A stretch of DNA of 64,000 nucleotides from Dongia_B sp035539215 (GCA_035539215.1 DATLIX010000133.1:1-64000); one strand, 5' to 3'; shown: positions 17,365 through 26,193, counted from the first letter of the stretch. The notes: generated by a model from the letters alone, not told the origin. A program made the numbers and translations.

Positions 17365-17643
17365 CTATTCTCCCCGCAGCGTCTGGATGAATTTGGCCAG
17401 GCTGCGGACATTGGCAAAATGCGCCTTCACTTCATCGGTAATGGTTTCGATTTTGGTGCCATAGGTCTTGCGGATCGCGACCCCAAGCTCCAGAGCATCG
17501 ATTGAATCGAGGCCAAGCCCCTCGTTGAACAGCGGCTCTTCGCTGTCAATTTCCTCCGGCCGAATCCCGTCGAGCTTCAACGTCTTGACGATCAGTTCCT
17601 TGAGATCTCGTTCAAGATCAGCCGGTTGCAAGTTGTTCCCCAT
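17365..17643 (-). CDS. apeE: Acyl carrier protein 1 of the ape cluster
   Basis: A 92-aa acyl carrier protein with the attachment Ser47 in EGLGLDSIDALELG. Residues 48-60 (IDALELGVAIRKT) match the discrete ACPs of APE and flexirubin systems. The ATG at 17643 (MGNNLQPADLE) lies inside the 3' end of the acyltransferase gene, a 26-nt overlap that supports translational coupling. Confidence 0.9.
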   Translation of the reverse strand: MGNNLQPADLERDLKELIVKTLKLDGIRPEEIDSEEPLFNEGLGLDSIDALELGVAIRKTYGTKIETITDEVKAHFANVRSLAKFIQTLRGE

Positions 17644-18394
17644 AATAACTCTCAATATATCGAACCAAGGCGCGGGCGGCCAAAGCGCGTCCACGTTCCT
17701 GTAATAAATACCGCGTGTCGAGGTTTTCTCCAACCATCACGCGGAATCGCGGCCGTTCGGCGGGGATACGCCACCATGGCTCGCCTTTAGTCAAGGTGAG
17801 AGGAACACAGGTGATCGTGATCAGTTGAATGGGGGCGGCCGTCAGTAGCGCAATATTGGCAAAACCCCGCTGGAAGTGGGGCTGCTCCCCTGGTCTGGTT
17901 CGCGTCCCTTCGGGAAAGATGATCAGGTTGTCGCCCTGATCGATACTCTGGCGGCAGGCCGCCAATAGGGCCTCCGGCTCCAGATTATTGGGAATATAGC
18001 CGGCAATCCGCACCAGCCCGCCCAGATAGCGATTGTTCCACAAGTCCGCCTTAACGATGCATTGCGCGCGCGGCATCCGGGACATCAGCAGGACGACGTC
18101 GAGCAGGGTCGGATGATTTGCGATGACCAATCGCCCGCGCATCTCCGCCAGCTCGAATGCCCCCACAATCTCCAGATGAATGAGGCCGAGCCACCGCAAC
18201 AAGGCGACATAGAAGCGGAAAAAGAGGTGAATGGCGTATTGCGCCTCGCGGCTGCCGCCGCGGCCGGTCAGTCGAAGACTGGCCAGCAGGGGCAGCACGG
18301 TGACAGCCCCGATGGCACCGCCGCCGAAGATCAAGGCGAAAGCAAAACCTGTGGCCATCAGGCGCCAGATGAAGGCGGGGGCGTTAGGCCGCAC
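17618..18394 (-). CDS. apeD: 1-acyl-glycerol-3-phosphate acyltransferase-like protein (ape cluster)
   Basis: A 258-aa PlsC-family acyltransferase with an N-terminal membrane segment. The catalytic motif ANHPTLLD (NHx4D) and the substrate motif FPEGTRTRPGEQ are intact. In APE clusters this enzyme is proposed to join the polyene or an ordinary acyl chain to the lipid anchor. The GTG at 18394 overlaps the chain-length-factor gene by 11 nt; an ATG 12 codons later is an alternative. Confidence 0.85.
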   Translation of the reverse strand: MRPNAPAFIWRLMATGFAFALIFGGGAIGAVTVLPLLASLRLTGRGGSREAQYAIHLFFRFYVALLRWLGLIHLEIVGAFELAEMRGRLVIANHPTLLDVVLLMSRMPRAQCIVKADLWNNRYLGGLVRIAGYIPNNLEPEALLAACRQSIDQGDNLIIFPEGTRTRPGEQPHFQRGFANIALLTAAPIQLITITCVPLTLTKGEPWWRIPAERPRFRVMVGENLDTRYLLQERGRALAARALVRYIESYYGEQLATG

Positions 18395-19175
18395 GGCGCA
18401 AGACCCAGCTCATGGTCTCCCCTTTCAGCGTCGTCTGGGCGCGATCCGACAGGAAGAAGTCGAGAAAGCGCTGCCCCATGGGGATGTCCAGGGCCGCGAC
18501 TTCCCCCGGCCTCTCGTCAGCCGCCCCCGTCTCATCCGGCTCAAGAGTCAAGCTGAGCTGCGCGCCGGGTTTATTGGCGGCGAGATTCGGTGCGACGATA
18601 TCCAAGGCGATAATGAGCGGCAGATGCATTTCGTCCGGTTCTTGGAAGTCCTTATAGAGTTCCGGCAGCGGTTCATCATAGGAGACGAGCAGAGCCGACT
18701 GGGCCGGCTGATCGGCGATCAGAGCCGCCGCTTCCAGCATCCCATATCCAAATGTGTCGCGCCCTGCCGAAACCGTCGTATGCCCCGCCTTGTCGCCTGT
18801 CTGGATCGAAAGCAGCCCGGCCAGGGCATGATGAACCGACATGCTGAAATCGGCCGGAGACGGTCCCGATCGTTGATGAAGATCCTCAAGGATCCGTAAA
18901 GTCGTCGCGAATTCGCCGTGACGGGAAGCAAAGATATAGCGCGCCTGCTGTACCGCCGGGATCGTCAGGGCGGCGCCGATGACCTTCTGGCCGAACCCGT
19001 TGATGCGCCGGCGCAGCATCATCGGCAAGGGCGCGATAGTATTATTTTCCCAAACGTCATTTTCGCCGGGGGAGAAGGGGATGCCGGCCCGGCGCAGCCA
19101 CTCCGCGCGCGACTCGAAGCCCGGCTTCCAGGCGAACCAGTCGCGAATACCGAACGTCATTGAAGCAGCTGACAC
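18384..19175 (-). CDS. apeC: Ketosynthase-like chain-length factor (ApeC type)
   Basis: A 263-aa truncated beta-ketoacyl-synthase-like protein (ketoacyl-synt_2 group). The position that would hold the active-site Cys reads TTVSAGRDT (133-141), so it cannot condense by itself. In known APE systems ApeC pairs with ApeO as a chain-length factor. The GTG at 19175 is preceded by GGAGG with an 8-nt spacing, which decides the start over the ATG five codons later. This is the first gene of the long minus-strand ape operon. Confidence 0.85.
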   Translation of the reverse strand: MSAASMTFGIRDWFAWKPGFESRAEWLRRAGIPFSPGENDVWENNTIAPLPMMLRRRINGFGQKVIGAALTIPAVQQARYIFASRHGEFATTLRILEDLHQRSGPSPADFSMSVHHALAGLLSIQTGDKAGHTTVSAGRDTFGYGMLEAAALIADQPAQSALLVSYDEPLPELYKDFQEPDEMHLPLIIALDIVAPNLAANKPGAQLSLTLEPDETGAADERPGEVAALDIPMGQRFLDFFLSDRAQTTLKGETMSWVLRRAA

Positions 19176-19224
19176 GGCCTAACCCTCCCACGCGCGGTAA
19201 AGACGGCAAAGCGCCGACGCGACC

Positions 19225-19278
19225 GCCGCGACACAGGGAGTAGCCGCGACACAGGGAGTAGCCGCGACACAGGGAGTA
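19225..19278. repeat. Three perfect 18-bp tandem repeats
   Basis: The unit GCCGCGACACAGGGAGTA occurs three times head to tail (19225-19242, 19243-19260, 19261-19278) without a mismatch. A related ACACAGGACACA follows near 19295. The array lies 50-103 bp upstream of the apeC start, in its probable leader or promoter. There are no spacers, so it is not a CRISPR array. Confidence 0.95.
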
Positions 19279-19320
19279 ATTGTGGCAACACTCAACACAG
19301 GACACATAAAATTATTCTAT

Positions 19321-19338
19321 CTCAGCGACATGTCTGAG
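19321..19338. promoter_or_regulatory. Imperfect inverted repeat, possible operator
   Basis: CTCAG (19321-19325) and CTGAG (19334-19338) flank CGACATGT between the divergent ape promoters. Its position fits an operator, but no regulator gene lies inside the cluster and the repeat is short. Confidence 0.3.
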
Positions 19339-19450
19339 TAACACAGTTCGCCCCCTTGCTGTGCCCTGCCCCCACGCTCGGTCCGGAATTATGATAGTTT
19401 TGACTGATAAATCCTGCCCGTCGGACCAACGACAAGCTGTATGTAATAGA

Positions 19451-20191
19451 ATGATTTTCCTGTCAATTCTGCGCGAGGACAGCAGTCGCACGACAGAGAT
19501 GTTGCGACAAGCAGAGGGCGGCGCGGCGCTCCAGACCGCTGGCGCTCGCCGTCGCCGGGCGGCCCAGGCGCTGCTGCAGGACCTCCTCAATGAGGGGATG
19601 GGGTTGAAGGGCGCCTACCGCCTGACCTATGAGAGCAGCGGAAAGCCCACCTTGCTCGGGCTGGATGATACCCCGCTCCCGTCCGTTTCGTTGACCCACA
19701 GCGCCGGCTGGATCGCCTGTGCAGCCAGCTATGAGGGCGATATCGGGATCGATCTGGAACTGGCCAAGGCCGGCGGGCGGGACTATCCTGCGCTGGCCGA
19801 GGCGGCCTTCGGCCCACAAGAGATTGCAGCCGTCCGCCGTGGCGATGGCGGTACTTTCTATCGTATCTGGACTTTGCGGGAGGCGACGGCGAAGGCGCTT
19901 GGAACGGGCTTTGCCACCGTCACGGACCGCCAGGACCATGTACCCTGCTTCCCCGCGCCGGATCGGATTTTCCGGCATGTGGGAAATGAGGATTGGTTCT
20001 GGCTGGCAGACGAACCGCTGCCGGGCCTGTATTTAGCCCTGGCCTTGCGTCTCCACCAACCGCAAGCGGACCGGCCGCAGCCCGGCCGACCGGGGGCGAA
20101 TCACTCGACGATCCAGCTTCGGAAGTGTCATGTATCTCCCGAGCTGATTTTTAGCAGGACAACCGGCATCGACGATGCAGCGCCTCAATGA
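19451..20191 (+). CDS. apeB: 4'-phosphopantetheinyl transferase of the ape cluster
   Basis: A PPTase of about 246 aa that would activate the two APE acyl carrier proteins using CoA. The conserved blocks are present: LTHS with His83, the Mg-binding GIDLE (Asp101, Glu103) and WTLREATAKALG (Trp140, Glu144, Lys148). Numbering is from the ATG at 19451. In-frame ATGs at 19361 and 19391 are also possible and none has a strong ribosome-binding site. Its 3' end overlaps the methyltransferase gene by 17 nt. The last about 40 residues after LALALRLHQP look like an unstructured tail. Confidence 0.85.
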   Translation: MIFLSILREDSSRTTEMLRQAEGGAALQTAGARRRRAAQALLQDLLNEGMGLKGAYRLTYESSGKPTLLGLDDTPLPSVSLTHSAGWIACAASYEGDIGIDLELAKAGGRDYPALAEAAFGPQEIAAVRRGDGGTFYRIWTLREATAKALGTGFATVTDRQDHVPCFPAPDRIFRHVGNEDWFWLADEPLPGLYLALALRLHQPQADRPQPGRPGANHSTIQLRKCHVSPELIFSRTTGIDDAAPQ

Positions 20192-20897
20192 TCTCGCCCT
20201 CGCTCCCGAACAATATGTTCCGGAAACCAGGTTCGGCATCTGGTTTCTGAAGACCGAGACCTGGACCAAGCACGTCCTGGAGCGCGCCATCAACGATTTG
20301 CAGCGGCTGATCATTGCGCCCCGGCCGAGCTATCCGGTTATCGTAGATATCGGCTGCGGGCGGGGCCGGTCATTCAAGCTGCTCCAGCAACGCTTCCACC
20401 CGCGTCAGATGATCGGCATCGATATCGACAGTGCCATGCTGGATATCGCGCGGCAGACCACGGCGGCAGAGGGGCTCACTGTCAGCTTTCATCAGACGAC
20501 CAGCTGGCATACGGGGCTCCCCGACAATTCGGTCGACATCGTCTTTTGCCACCAGACCTTCCATCACCTGGTCGAGCAGGAAGCCGCACTCAAGGAATTC
20601 TGGCGCATCCTGCGGCCGGGCGGTCTTTTTCTTTTTGCTGAATCAACGCGCAAATATATCCATTCCTGGATCATTCGCCTGCTGTTCCGCCACCCGATGG
20701 ATGTGCAGCGTACTGCCGACGAATATCTGGCGATGATCCGCGCGACCGGCTTCGATGTGTCGGATGCGTCGATCTCGCTGCCTTATCTTTGGTGGAGCCG
20801 AAGCGATCTCGGCATTCTCGAGCGCTGGTTTGGTATCTCGCCGCGACGAGATCGCGAGGAAACCCTGATCAATCTGGTGGCAAAAAAGCCCGAGTGA
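20175..20897 (+). CDS. apeA: SAM-dependent methyltransferase of the ape cluster
   Basis: A 240-aa class I methyltransferase. Motif I reads VIVDIGCGRG (55-64), followed by the acidic GIDIDSAM loop and FWRILRPGGLFLFAE. Aryl polyene head groups are often methylated on the phenyl ring or its hydroxyl, so this enzyme probably acts on the aromatic starter or the finished head group. It is coupled to apeB and read divergently from apeC-R. The symbol is by cluster position and is less certain than the enzyme class. Confidence 0.8.
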   Translation: MQRLNDLALAPEQYVPETRFGIWFLKTETWTKHVLERAINDLQRLIIAPRPSYPVIVDIGCGRGRSFKLLQQRFHPRQMIGIDIDSAMLDIARQTTAAEGLTVSFHQTTSWHTGLPDNSVDIVFCHQTFHHLVEQEAALKEFWRILRPGGLFLFAESTRKYIHSWIIRLLFRHPMDVQRTADEYLAMIRATGFDVSDASISLPYLWWSRSDLGILERWFGISPRRDREETLINLVAKKPE

Positions 20898-20946
20898 ACC
20901 GTCCGCTCCTGGAAGCCGAAGTGTCTGCTCCGGCTGACGCGGTTCA
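20895..20946. terminator. Complex hairpin between convergent apeA and the sugar permease gene
   Basis: TGAACCG (20895-20901) pairs with CGGTTCA (20940-20946), and an inner AGCCG (20914-20918) pairs with CGGCT (20931-20935). The structure spans both stop codons. It lacks a U-tract, so terminator function is tentative. Confidence 0.4.
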
Positions 20947-21855
20947 ACGCTTGCGCTCCAGCAGCCAGAAGAAGATGACGGTCATCGCCAGGACAATCAG
21001 CAGCAGGATGAAGGAAGCCGCACTGCCCTCGTTCAGCGACAGGCCGAGAAAGGCCTGGCGATAGGCATAGAAGCTGAGCACCTCGGTCGAGGTGCCGGGC
21101 CCGCCTTTGGTCAGCACATAAGTGAGATCATAGGTGCGGAACTCGTTGATCAGCTGGATGATCACCGCAATGGCCGAAACGGGCCGCAGCATCGGCAGCG
21201 TGATGTACCAGAACTGCTGCAAGCGGGTGGCGCCATCCACATCCGCCGCCTCATAGGGTTCGCGCGGCAGCGAGGCTAGACCGGCGGCCAGGATCAGCAC
21301 CACAAAGGATGTCTGCTGCCAGATATCGATGCCGGCCATGGTCCAGAGCGCCAGATCCGCCGAGCCTAGCCAATCAAGGCGCGGCAGGCCGATGACCTCC
21401 ATCAGATGATTGACGATACCGAGATTGGGCTGCAGCAGCATCCGCCAGATCAGCGCGACGCTGACCGGCGACATCGCCATCGGGATGGTCAGGATGGCGA
21501 AATAAACCGATTTCAGCCTCAACACCCGGTTGAGCATCAGGGCGATGCCGAGACCGAAGACGAATTCGCCCGCCACCGTGACGATCGAATATTTCACCGT
21601 CAGGAAGAGCGCGCCCCAGAACTGGGGATTGCTCATGACATGGATGAAATTGGCGAGGCCGGTGAAGGGCAGCAGCGCCGGCCGCAGCAATGTCATCGAT
21701 GAGACCGACATCAGCACGGCATAGATCAGCGGAAAGCCCATGACGATCGCCAGGGTCAACAACCCTGGCAAAGAAAAGGCCCAACCCGTTCGCCAGCTGC
21801 GGTCGGCGGCATGAAGCAAATGACGCAAAGCCCGTGCCCTCTCAGCACCCATCAT
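20944..21855 (-). CDS. Carbohydrate ABC transporter permease (MalF/UgpA type)
   Basis: A 303-aa inner-membrane permease with six predicted segments. The EAA loop that contacts the ATPase is visible as EPYEAADVDGATRLQQFW. It forms the channel with the MalG-type permease encoded two genes upstream. In this operon the binding protein lies between the two permease genes, which is a less usual order. Substrate is unknown, likely a sugar or polyol judging from the kinase and dehydrogenase nearby. Confidence 0.88.
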   Translation of the reverse strand: MMGAERARALRHLLHAADRSWRTGWAFSLPGLLTLAIVMGFPLIYAVLMSVSSMTLLRPALLPFTGLANFIHVMSNPQFWGALFLTVKYSIVTVAGEFVFGLGIALMLNRVLRLKSVYFAILTIPMAMSPVSVALIWRMLLQPNLGIVNHLMEVIGLPRLDWLGSADLALWTMAGIDIWQQTSFVVLILAAGLASLPREPYEAADVDGATRLQQFWYITLPMLRPVSAIAVIIQLINEFRTYDLTYVLTKGGPGTSTEVLSFYAYRQAFLGLSLNEGSAASFILLLIVLAMTVIFFWLLERKR

Positions 21856-21932
21856 CGGAAAATGGTCCGGCGTGCCACCAATCGGGGCGACACGCCGGAA
21901 GTCAGGGAAACAATTTATTCTGTGCTATGCGA

Positions 21933-23210
21933 CTACTTCTTCAGCAGGCCATCGAGACCGTCGACCGCCGCCTTGATGGCCGCATCCGACTTGATCTCGC
22001 CTCCCGCAGCCTGTGACAGCTGCGTGCCAAGCACGTCCTCATACTGGGCCGAATAGGCGAAGATCGGGAACGACTTACCCGAGGCGACGACATCCAGCGC
22101 CGACTTGTAGAAGGGATACTTCTTCAGCACGTCGGCGTCGGTATAGACATCGCTGCTGACCGGCGCATGACCCTGCAGTGCGCGGGCGACGGCCACTTTC
22201 TTGCTTTGCACCCATTTGATGAAGGTCCAGGCCGCCGCCTGCGATTCCGGCGAGGTGTTCTTGGGAATGCCCCAGCCCCACCCGCCGCTTTCGCCATGAC
22301 CGCCCGGCATGACCGAGAGAGCCACCTTGCCGGCGGCCTTCGGGCATTTTTCCTTGTCGTCAATCTGCGGCAGCATCCACCAATAGGTCACCATGCTGAA
22401 GGCTTCGCCGCTGCACATCAGGCGCATCGTGTCGTCCAAGGTGGCCGACAGGGCACCCTGCTGCGCCGCATGCTGGATGGCATCGACATAAAGGTCGAGC
22501 GCCTTCTTCGCTTCCGGGCTGTCGAGCGTTACCTTGCGATCGGCGCTCATATAGGAGCCGCCAGCGGAGAACAGGTAGTTGGAGAATTCCATGCTGTTCG
22601 GATCGCCGCGCTGTCCCTGCATCGCGGCGCCCGCGACACCGGCCTTGGCCTTCATGAATTTCGCCACCTGGACATAATCCGCCAGCGTCGACGGCATCTT
22701 CAGGTCGGCCTTGTATTCCGCCTTGTATTCCGTCTTCAGTTTCTGATCGGCCAGCAGATCCGTGCGATAGAGGAGACCCATGGAATAGTTGTACATGGGA
22801 ATGAGCGGCACCGACTCATTGGTGCGGCCGAGCAGATCCAAGGTCGACGGGACGAAGCTGGAGAGATCGACCTTGTCCTTCTCGACGAGCGGCTTCAGAT
22901 CGACCAGCCAGCCGGCGGCCGGAAATTCGCCCGCCCAGAGAAAGTCGACCTCGAGCACATTGTAATAGCTGTCCGGCGAGACCAGCTGGGTCGCCAGCTT
23001 GTCATGCATATCGCCGTAATTTACCTTTTCGAACTCGACCTTGATGCCGGTCTCCTTTTCGAAATCCGGCAGCATGCCCTCGATGATATGCGTCTCCGGC
23101 ACATCCTCCATCAAGGCGTGCAGGGTCACCGGATCGGCCTTGGCCTGATAGGCACCGGTCATCAGCACGGCGCTGAGGCCGGCAAGCAACATGCTCTTTC
23201 TCGTCATCAT
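21933..23210 (-). CDS. Extracellular sugar-binding protein of ABC transporter
   Basis: A 425-aa periplasmic solute-binding protein (family 1, MalE/UgpB-like). The signal peptide spans about residues 1-25 (ending QAKA before DPVTLHAL). The mature part begins with VTLHALMEDVPETHIIEGMLP and has the two-lobed pattern with several Trp residues (WWMLP, WGWGIP) that could stack on a sugar. I prefer the ATG at 23210, which has GGGAG 5 nt upstream, over the ATG at 23222. Confidence 0.88.
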   Translation of the reverse strand: MMTRKSMLLAGLSAVLMTGAYQAKADPVTLHALMEDVPETHIIEGMLPDFEKETGIKVEFEKVNYGDMHDKLATQLVSPDSYYNVLEVDFLWAGEFPAAGWLVDLKPLVEKDKVDLSSFVPSTLDLLGRTNESVPLIPMYNYSMGLLYRTDLLADQKLKTEYKAEYKADLKMPSTLADYVQVAKFMKAKAGVAGAAMQGQRGDPNSMEFSNYLFSAGGSYMSADRKVTLDSPEAKKALDLYVDAIQHAAQQGALSATLDDTMRLMCSGEAFSMVTYWWMLPQIDDKEKCPKAAGKVALSVMPGGHGESGGWGWGIPKNTSPESQAAAWTFIKWVQSKKVAVARALQGHAPVSSDVYTDADVLKKYPFYKSALDVVASGKSFPIFAYSAQYEDVLGTQLSQAAGGEIKSDAAIKAAVDGLDGLLKK

Positions 23211-23270
23211 CTTCGCTCCCATATCTTTCTTCTCTTGTACTCGTTGGTAGATAACGCTCGTCTTCGACGG

Positions 23271-24068
23271 CTATTTGACGCCGCCGAAAGTCAGGCCCTG
23301 GACGATGAAACGCTGGATGAAGCGCGAGGCGATCACCAAAGGCAGGATCGCCAGGATGACGCCGGCCGCCACCTTGGCGATCTGCACCCCGTTCGAGGTC
23401 TGCAGGGAGGCCAGCCCCACGGGTACCGTCGCCGTCGCCGGCCCGCTTAGCACCAGGGCAAAGAGAAATTCGTTCCAGGCGAGGATGAAGCCGAGCACGC
23501 CGGCCGCGGCGATCCCCGGCAGCGAGACCGGCAGGACCACGCGCCAGAAGGCGCTCCAGGCCGTCGCGCCGTCGGTCATCGCCGCCCATTCGAGATCGAC
23601 CGGAATGCCCTCGAAGAAACCCATCAGGATCCAGATCAGGAACGGCAGGTTGAGCGCCGCATAGGCAATCGTCAGGCCCAGCAATGAATTGGTAAGACCG
23701 ACCGAGCGGAACAGCATGAAGGCAGGCAGGACGATCGCTACCGGCGGCAGCATTTGCGTCGCCAGAACCGCGAAGCGCGCCAGGCGCCCGCCGGTCTTGA
23801 AGCGGGCGAAGGCATAGCCGGTCATCGCGGCAAAGGGCAGCGCCAGCAAGACCGATCCGGCCGATACGACCAGACTGTCGAAATAGAAGGTGCCGAAGCG
23901 CTTCTGCACGAAGAGGTCGATATAGTTCTGCAAGGTGACGGCCGGCAGCAGGTCCGTCGAATATGAGAGCGCTTCCGGTGCCAGACTGGTCCGCAGCACC
24001 CAAAGCGGCGGCAGCAGGATCGCGATCGAGACGATCACAAGGCCGATATGAAGACCGACGCGCCGCAT
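23271..24068 (-). CDS. Carbohydrate ABC transporter permease (MalG type)
   Basis: A 265-aa permease with six membrane segments and the EAA loop VDLEWAAMTDGATAWSAFW. It pairs with the MalF-type permease. The ATG at 24068 follows a strong GGGAGAGG site. It lies 10 nt after the ATPase gene, in one operon with the binding protein and the SDR gene. Confidence 0.89.
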   Translation of the reverse strand: MRRVGLHIGLVIVSIAILLPPLWVLRTSLAPEALSYSTDLLPAVTLQNYIDLFVQKRFGTFYFDSLVVSAGSVLLALPFAAMTGYAFARFKTGGRLARFAVLATQMLPPVAIVLPAFMLFRSVGLTNSLLGLTIAYAALNLPFLIWILMGFFEGIPVDLEWAAMTDGATAWSAFWRVVLPVSLPGIAAAGVLGFILAWNEFLFALVLSGPATATVPVGLASLQTSNGVQIAKVAAGVILAILPLVIASRFIQRFIVQGLTFGGVK

Positions 24069-24078
24069 CGCCTCTCCC

Positions 24079-25227
24079 TCAAACGGCCAGGGTCAAGGGC
24101 GGCGCCACCGTTAGGGGCGCGCGGGGAAATACCTTGCCGTTCTCCGGATTGAAGAGATGCATCGGCAGGGCATCGACATAAAGTCTGACCTTGGCGCCGA
24201 TCTCGGCAGTGAAATGCCGGCTGAGGCGGGCGGAAATCTCGACCGGCTTCTCCTGACCGACCTGGCCGACAATGATGTTCTCGACGCCGAGTGCTTCGAC
24301 GGCGATGACGGTGAGATCAAGCGGCTGCCAGTCCGGATTGGCCTGCGTCTCATAGATGTCTTCCGGACGGATGCCGAGCAGAACCGGTTTTCCGGCCGCG
24401 GCACCATAGGCAGCCAGGTGCCGCGACGGCACCGACAGGCGCAGGCCATCGGCGCAGACCTCGAGCCTTTGGCCGCTTTCGCCCCGCAGATCGGCGGGGA
24501 TCAGATTCATCGGCGGTGTCGCCAGGAATTTCGCCACGAAGGTATCGGCCGGATTGGCATAAACCTCCAGTGGCTTGCCGACCTGCACCATGCTGCCATC
24601 GCGCATGATGCAGATGCGATCGCCCATGGTCATGGCTTCGACCTGGTCGTGCGTCACGTGAATGATGGTCCGACCCAGCCGCCGATGCAGCTTGACGAGT
24701 TCCAGCCGCATCTCCGCCCGCAATTGCGCGTCGAGATTGGAGAGCGGCTCGTCGAGCAGAAAGGCCGCCGGCTCGCGGACAATGGCGCGACCGAGGGCCA
24801 CGCGCTGGCGCTGGCCGCCGGAGAGAGCCGCGGGCTTACGGTCAAGATAAGTCGAGAGGCCAAGCAGGGCCGCCGCTTCCTGTATCTTGCTGTCGATGAT
24901 GGCGCGCGGCGTGCCCCGCATTTTCAGGCCGAAACCCATATTCTCGCGCACGGTCATATGCGGATAGAGCGCATAGCTTTGAAAGACGACCGCCACATTG
25001 CGATCGCGCGGCGCCACATTGGTGACGCTGCGACCGGCGATGCGCAGATCGCCAGAGGAGATGCTTTCCAAACCGGCAATCATGCGCAGCGTGGTGGATT
25101 TGCCGCAGCCCGAGGGACCGAGGAAGATGACGAATTCGCCGTCGGCGACGGTGAGATCAACATCCCGCACGCCATAGGCGCCGTTGGCATAGAGCTTGGA
25201 AACGTGTTCGAGTTCGATCGACGCCAT
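24079..25227 (-). CDS. Sugar ABC transporter ATP-binding protein (UgpC/MalK type)
   Basis: A 382-aa ATPase. Walker A is GPSGCGKST (37-45), the signature is LSGGQRQRVALGRA, Walker B leads to DEPLSNLD, and the switch His lies in IHVTHDQVEAMT. The C-terminal about 140 residues are the regulatory TOBE/MOBE domain typical of MalK/UgpC. It energises the importer formed by the two permeases and the binding protein downstream. Confidence 0.92.
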   Translation of the reverse strand: MASIELEHVSKLYANGAYGVRDVDLTVADGEFVIFLGPSGCGKSTTLRMIAGLESISSGDLRIAGRSVTNVAPRDRNVAVVFQSYALYPHMTVRENMGFGLKMRGTPRAIIDSKIQEAAALLGLSTYLDRKPAALSGGQRQRVALGRAIVREPAAFLLDEPLSNLDAQLRAEMRLELVKLHRRLGRTIIHVTHDQVEAMTMGDRICIMRDGSMVQVGKPLEVYANPADTFVAKFLATPPMNLIPADLRGESGQRLEVCADGLRLSVPSRHLAAYGAAAGKPVLLGIRPEDIYETQANPDWQPLDLTVIAVEALGVENIIVGQVGQEKPVEISARLSRHFTAEIGAKVRLYVDALPMHLFNPENGKVFPRAPLTVAPPLTLAV

Positions 25228-25339
25228 CGTGTCAGGCCTGATTATCCTGCGTCGCTGTCATCCGGTACCGCATCGATTCCCCTCGCCTCCTGCAGATATG
25301 TCATCTCATCGCCGACTTGTTACCGTCGGTCGCCGTTCC

Positions 25340-26146
25340 TCAGGTGGTATAGACGCCGCCTGTCACGTTGATGCCCTGGCCGGTCATGAAGCGGGCGCCA
25401 TTGGAGCAGAGAAACACGACGACATCGGCCACATCCTCAGGCTCTTCGAGGCGGCCGAGCGGCGTCTGATTAACGTAGTCGGCGATCACCTGCTCCGGGG
25501 TGATACCGCGCAGTTGCGCTTCCCATTGCACTTCACGCGACTGCATCGAGGTCTTGACGAAACCCGGGCAGACGGCGTTCACGCGAATGCCGCGGCCGGC
25601 GAGCTCGCGCGCCAGCGCCTGCGTCCAGCCGAGAACGGCGAATTTGCTGGCTGAATAATGCGCCAGGAGCGGCGCGCCGATCTTGGCCGCAAGCGATGCC
25701 GTATTGACGATGACGCCATTATTGTCGGTCGCAATGAAATGCCGCGCCGCGATCTGATTGGTGAGAAAGACGCCGCGTGAATTGACGTCGAAATTGAAGT
25801 CCCACTCGTCATCGGTGAGATCGACAGCCTTGTTCATGGTCGACACGCCGGCATTGGCGATCAGAATGTCGAAACCGCCCCAATCCGCGATGACGTCATT
25901 GAACGCCGCTTCGACCGATTCGCGCTTGCGGACATCGATGGTCACCGGCCGCGCACCCTGGCCGATATCGCCGGCAACCCATTTGGCCGTGACAGGATCA
26001 AGATCGGCAATGGCGACACGAACGCCGTGGCGCGCGAGCGCCGCAGCGATGGCGCGACCGATGCCGGAGCCGGCGCCGGTCACGATGGCGCGCTTGCCCG
26101 CCAATTCGTCTGCCAATTTGCCAGTTGCCGTTGGCGCCACAGCCAT
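25340..26146 (-). CDS. Short-chain dehydrogenase/reductase, probable sugar or polyol dehydrogenase
   Basis: A 268-aa classical SDR. The NAD(P) motif TGAGSGIG is at 23-30, IANAGVS follows, and the catalytic Tyr/Lys lie in HYSASKFAVLGW. It is the promoter-proximal gene of the transporter operon, so it probably oxidises the imported sugar or polyol or a derivative. The ATG at 26146 was chosen because AGGGGGA lies 5 nt upstream; an ATG 8 codons earlier is the alternative. Confidence 0.87.
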   Translation of the reverse strand: MAVAPTATGKLADELAGKRAIVTGAGSGIGRAIAAALARHGVRVAIADLDPVTAKWVAGDIGQGARPVTIDVRKRESVEAAFNDVIADWGGFDILIANAGVSTMNKAVDLTDDEWDFNFDVNSRGVFLTNQIAARHFIATDNNGVIVNTASLAAKIGAPLLAHYSASKFAVLGWTQALARELAGRGIRVNAVCPGFVKTSMQSREVQWEAQLRGITPEQVIADYVNQTPLGRLEEPEDVADVVVFLCSNGARFMTGQGINVTGGVYTT

Positions 26147-26193
26147 CGAATCCCCCTGAAAGACGCGCATATTTTGTTATGCATTGATCAGCA

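Larger units (their letters stand above)
19176..19450. promoter_or_regulatory. Divergent control region of the ape cluster
   Basis: About 275 nt between apeC (minus) and apeB (plus). It holds the three 18-bp repeats (19225-19278), an AT-rich stretch near 19305-19320 that could supply a minus-strand -10 (TAGAAT), and an imperfect inverted repeat CTCAG-N8-CTGAG at 19321-19338. Both transcription units presumably start here. Confidence 0.5.

Noticed and set aside
18384..19175. An active ketosynthase in apeC
   Set aside because: The active-site Cys position reads TTVSAGRDT and the protein is only 263 aa, which fits a chain-length factor instead.
19225..19278. CRISPR array
   Set aside because: The three 18-bp units are directly adjacent with no spacers, and no cas genes are present.
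22167..23450. A 427-codon plus-strand frame opposite the sugar-binding protein gene
   Set aside because: It has no signal or family features and low-complexity charged composition; the minus-strand gene is a clear binding protein within an ABC operon.
24157..25371. A 404-codon plus-strand frame opposite the ABC ATPase gene
   Set aside because: The minus strand has Walker A, signature and Walker B motifs; the plus frame is an antisense shadow.
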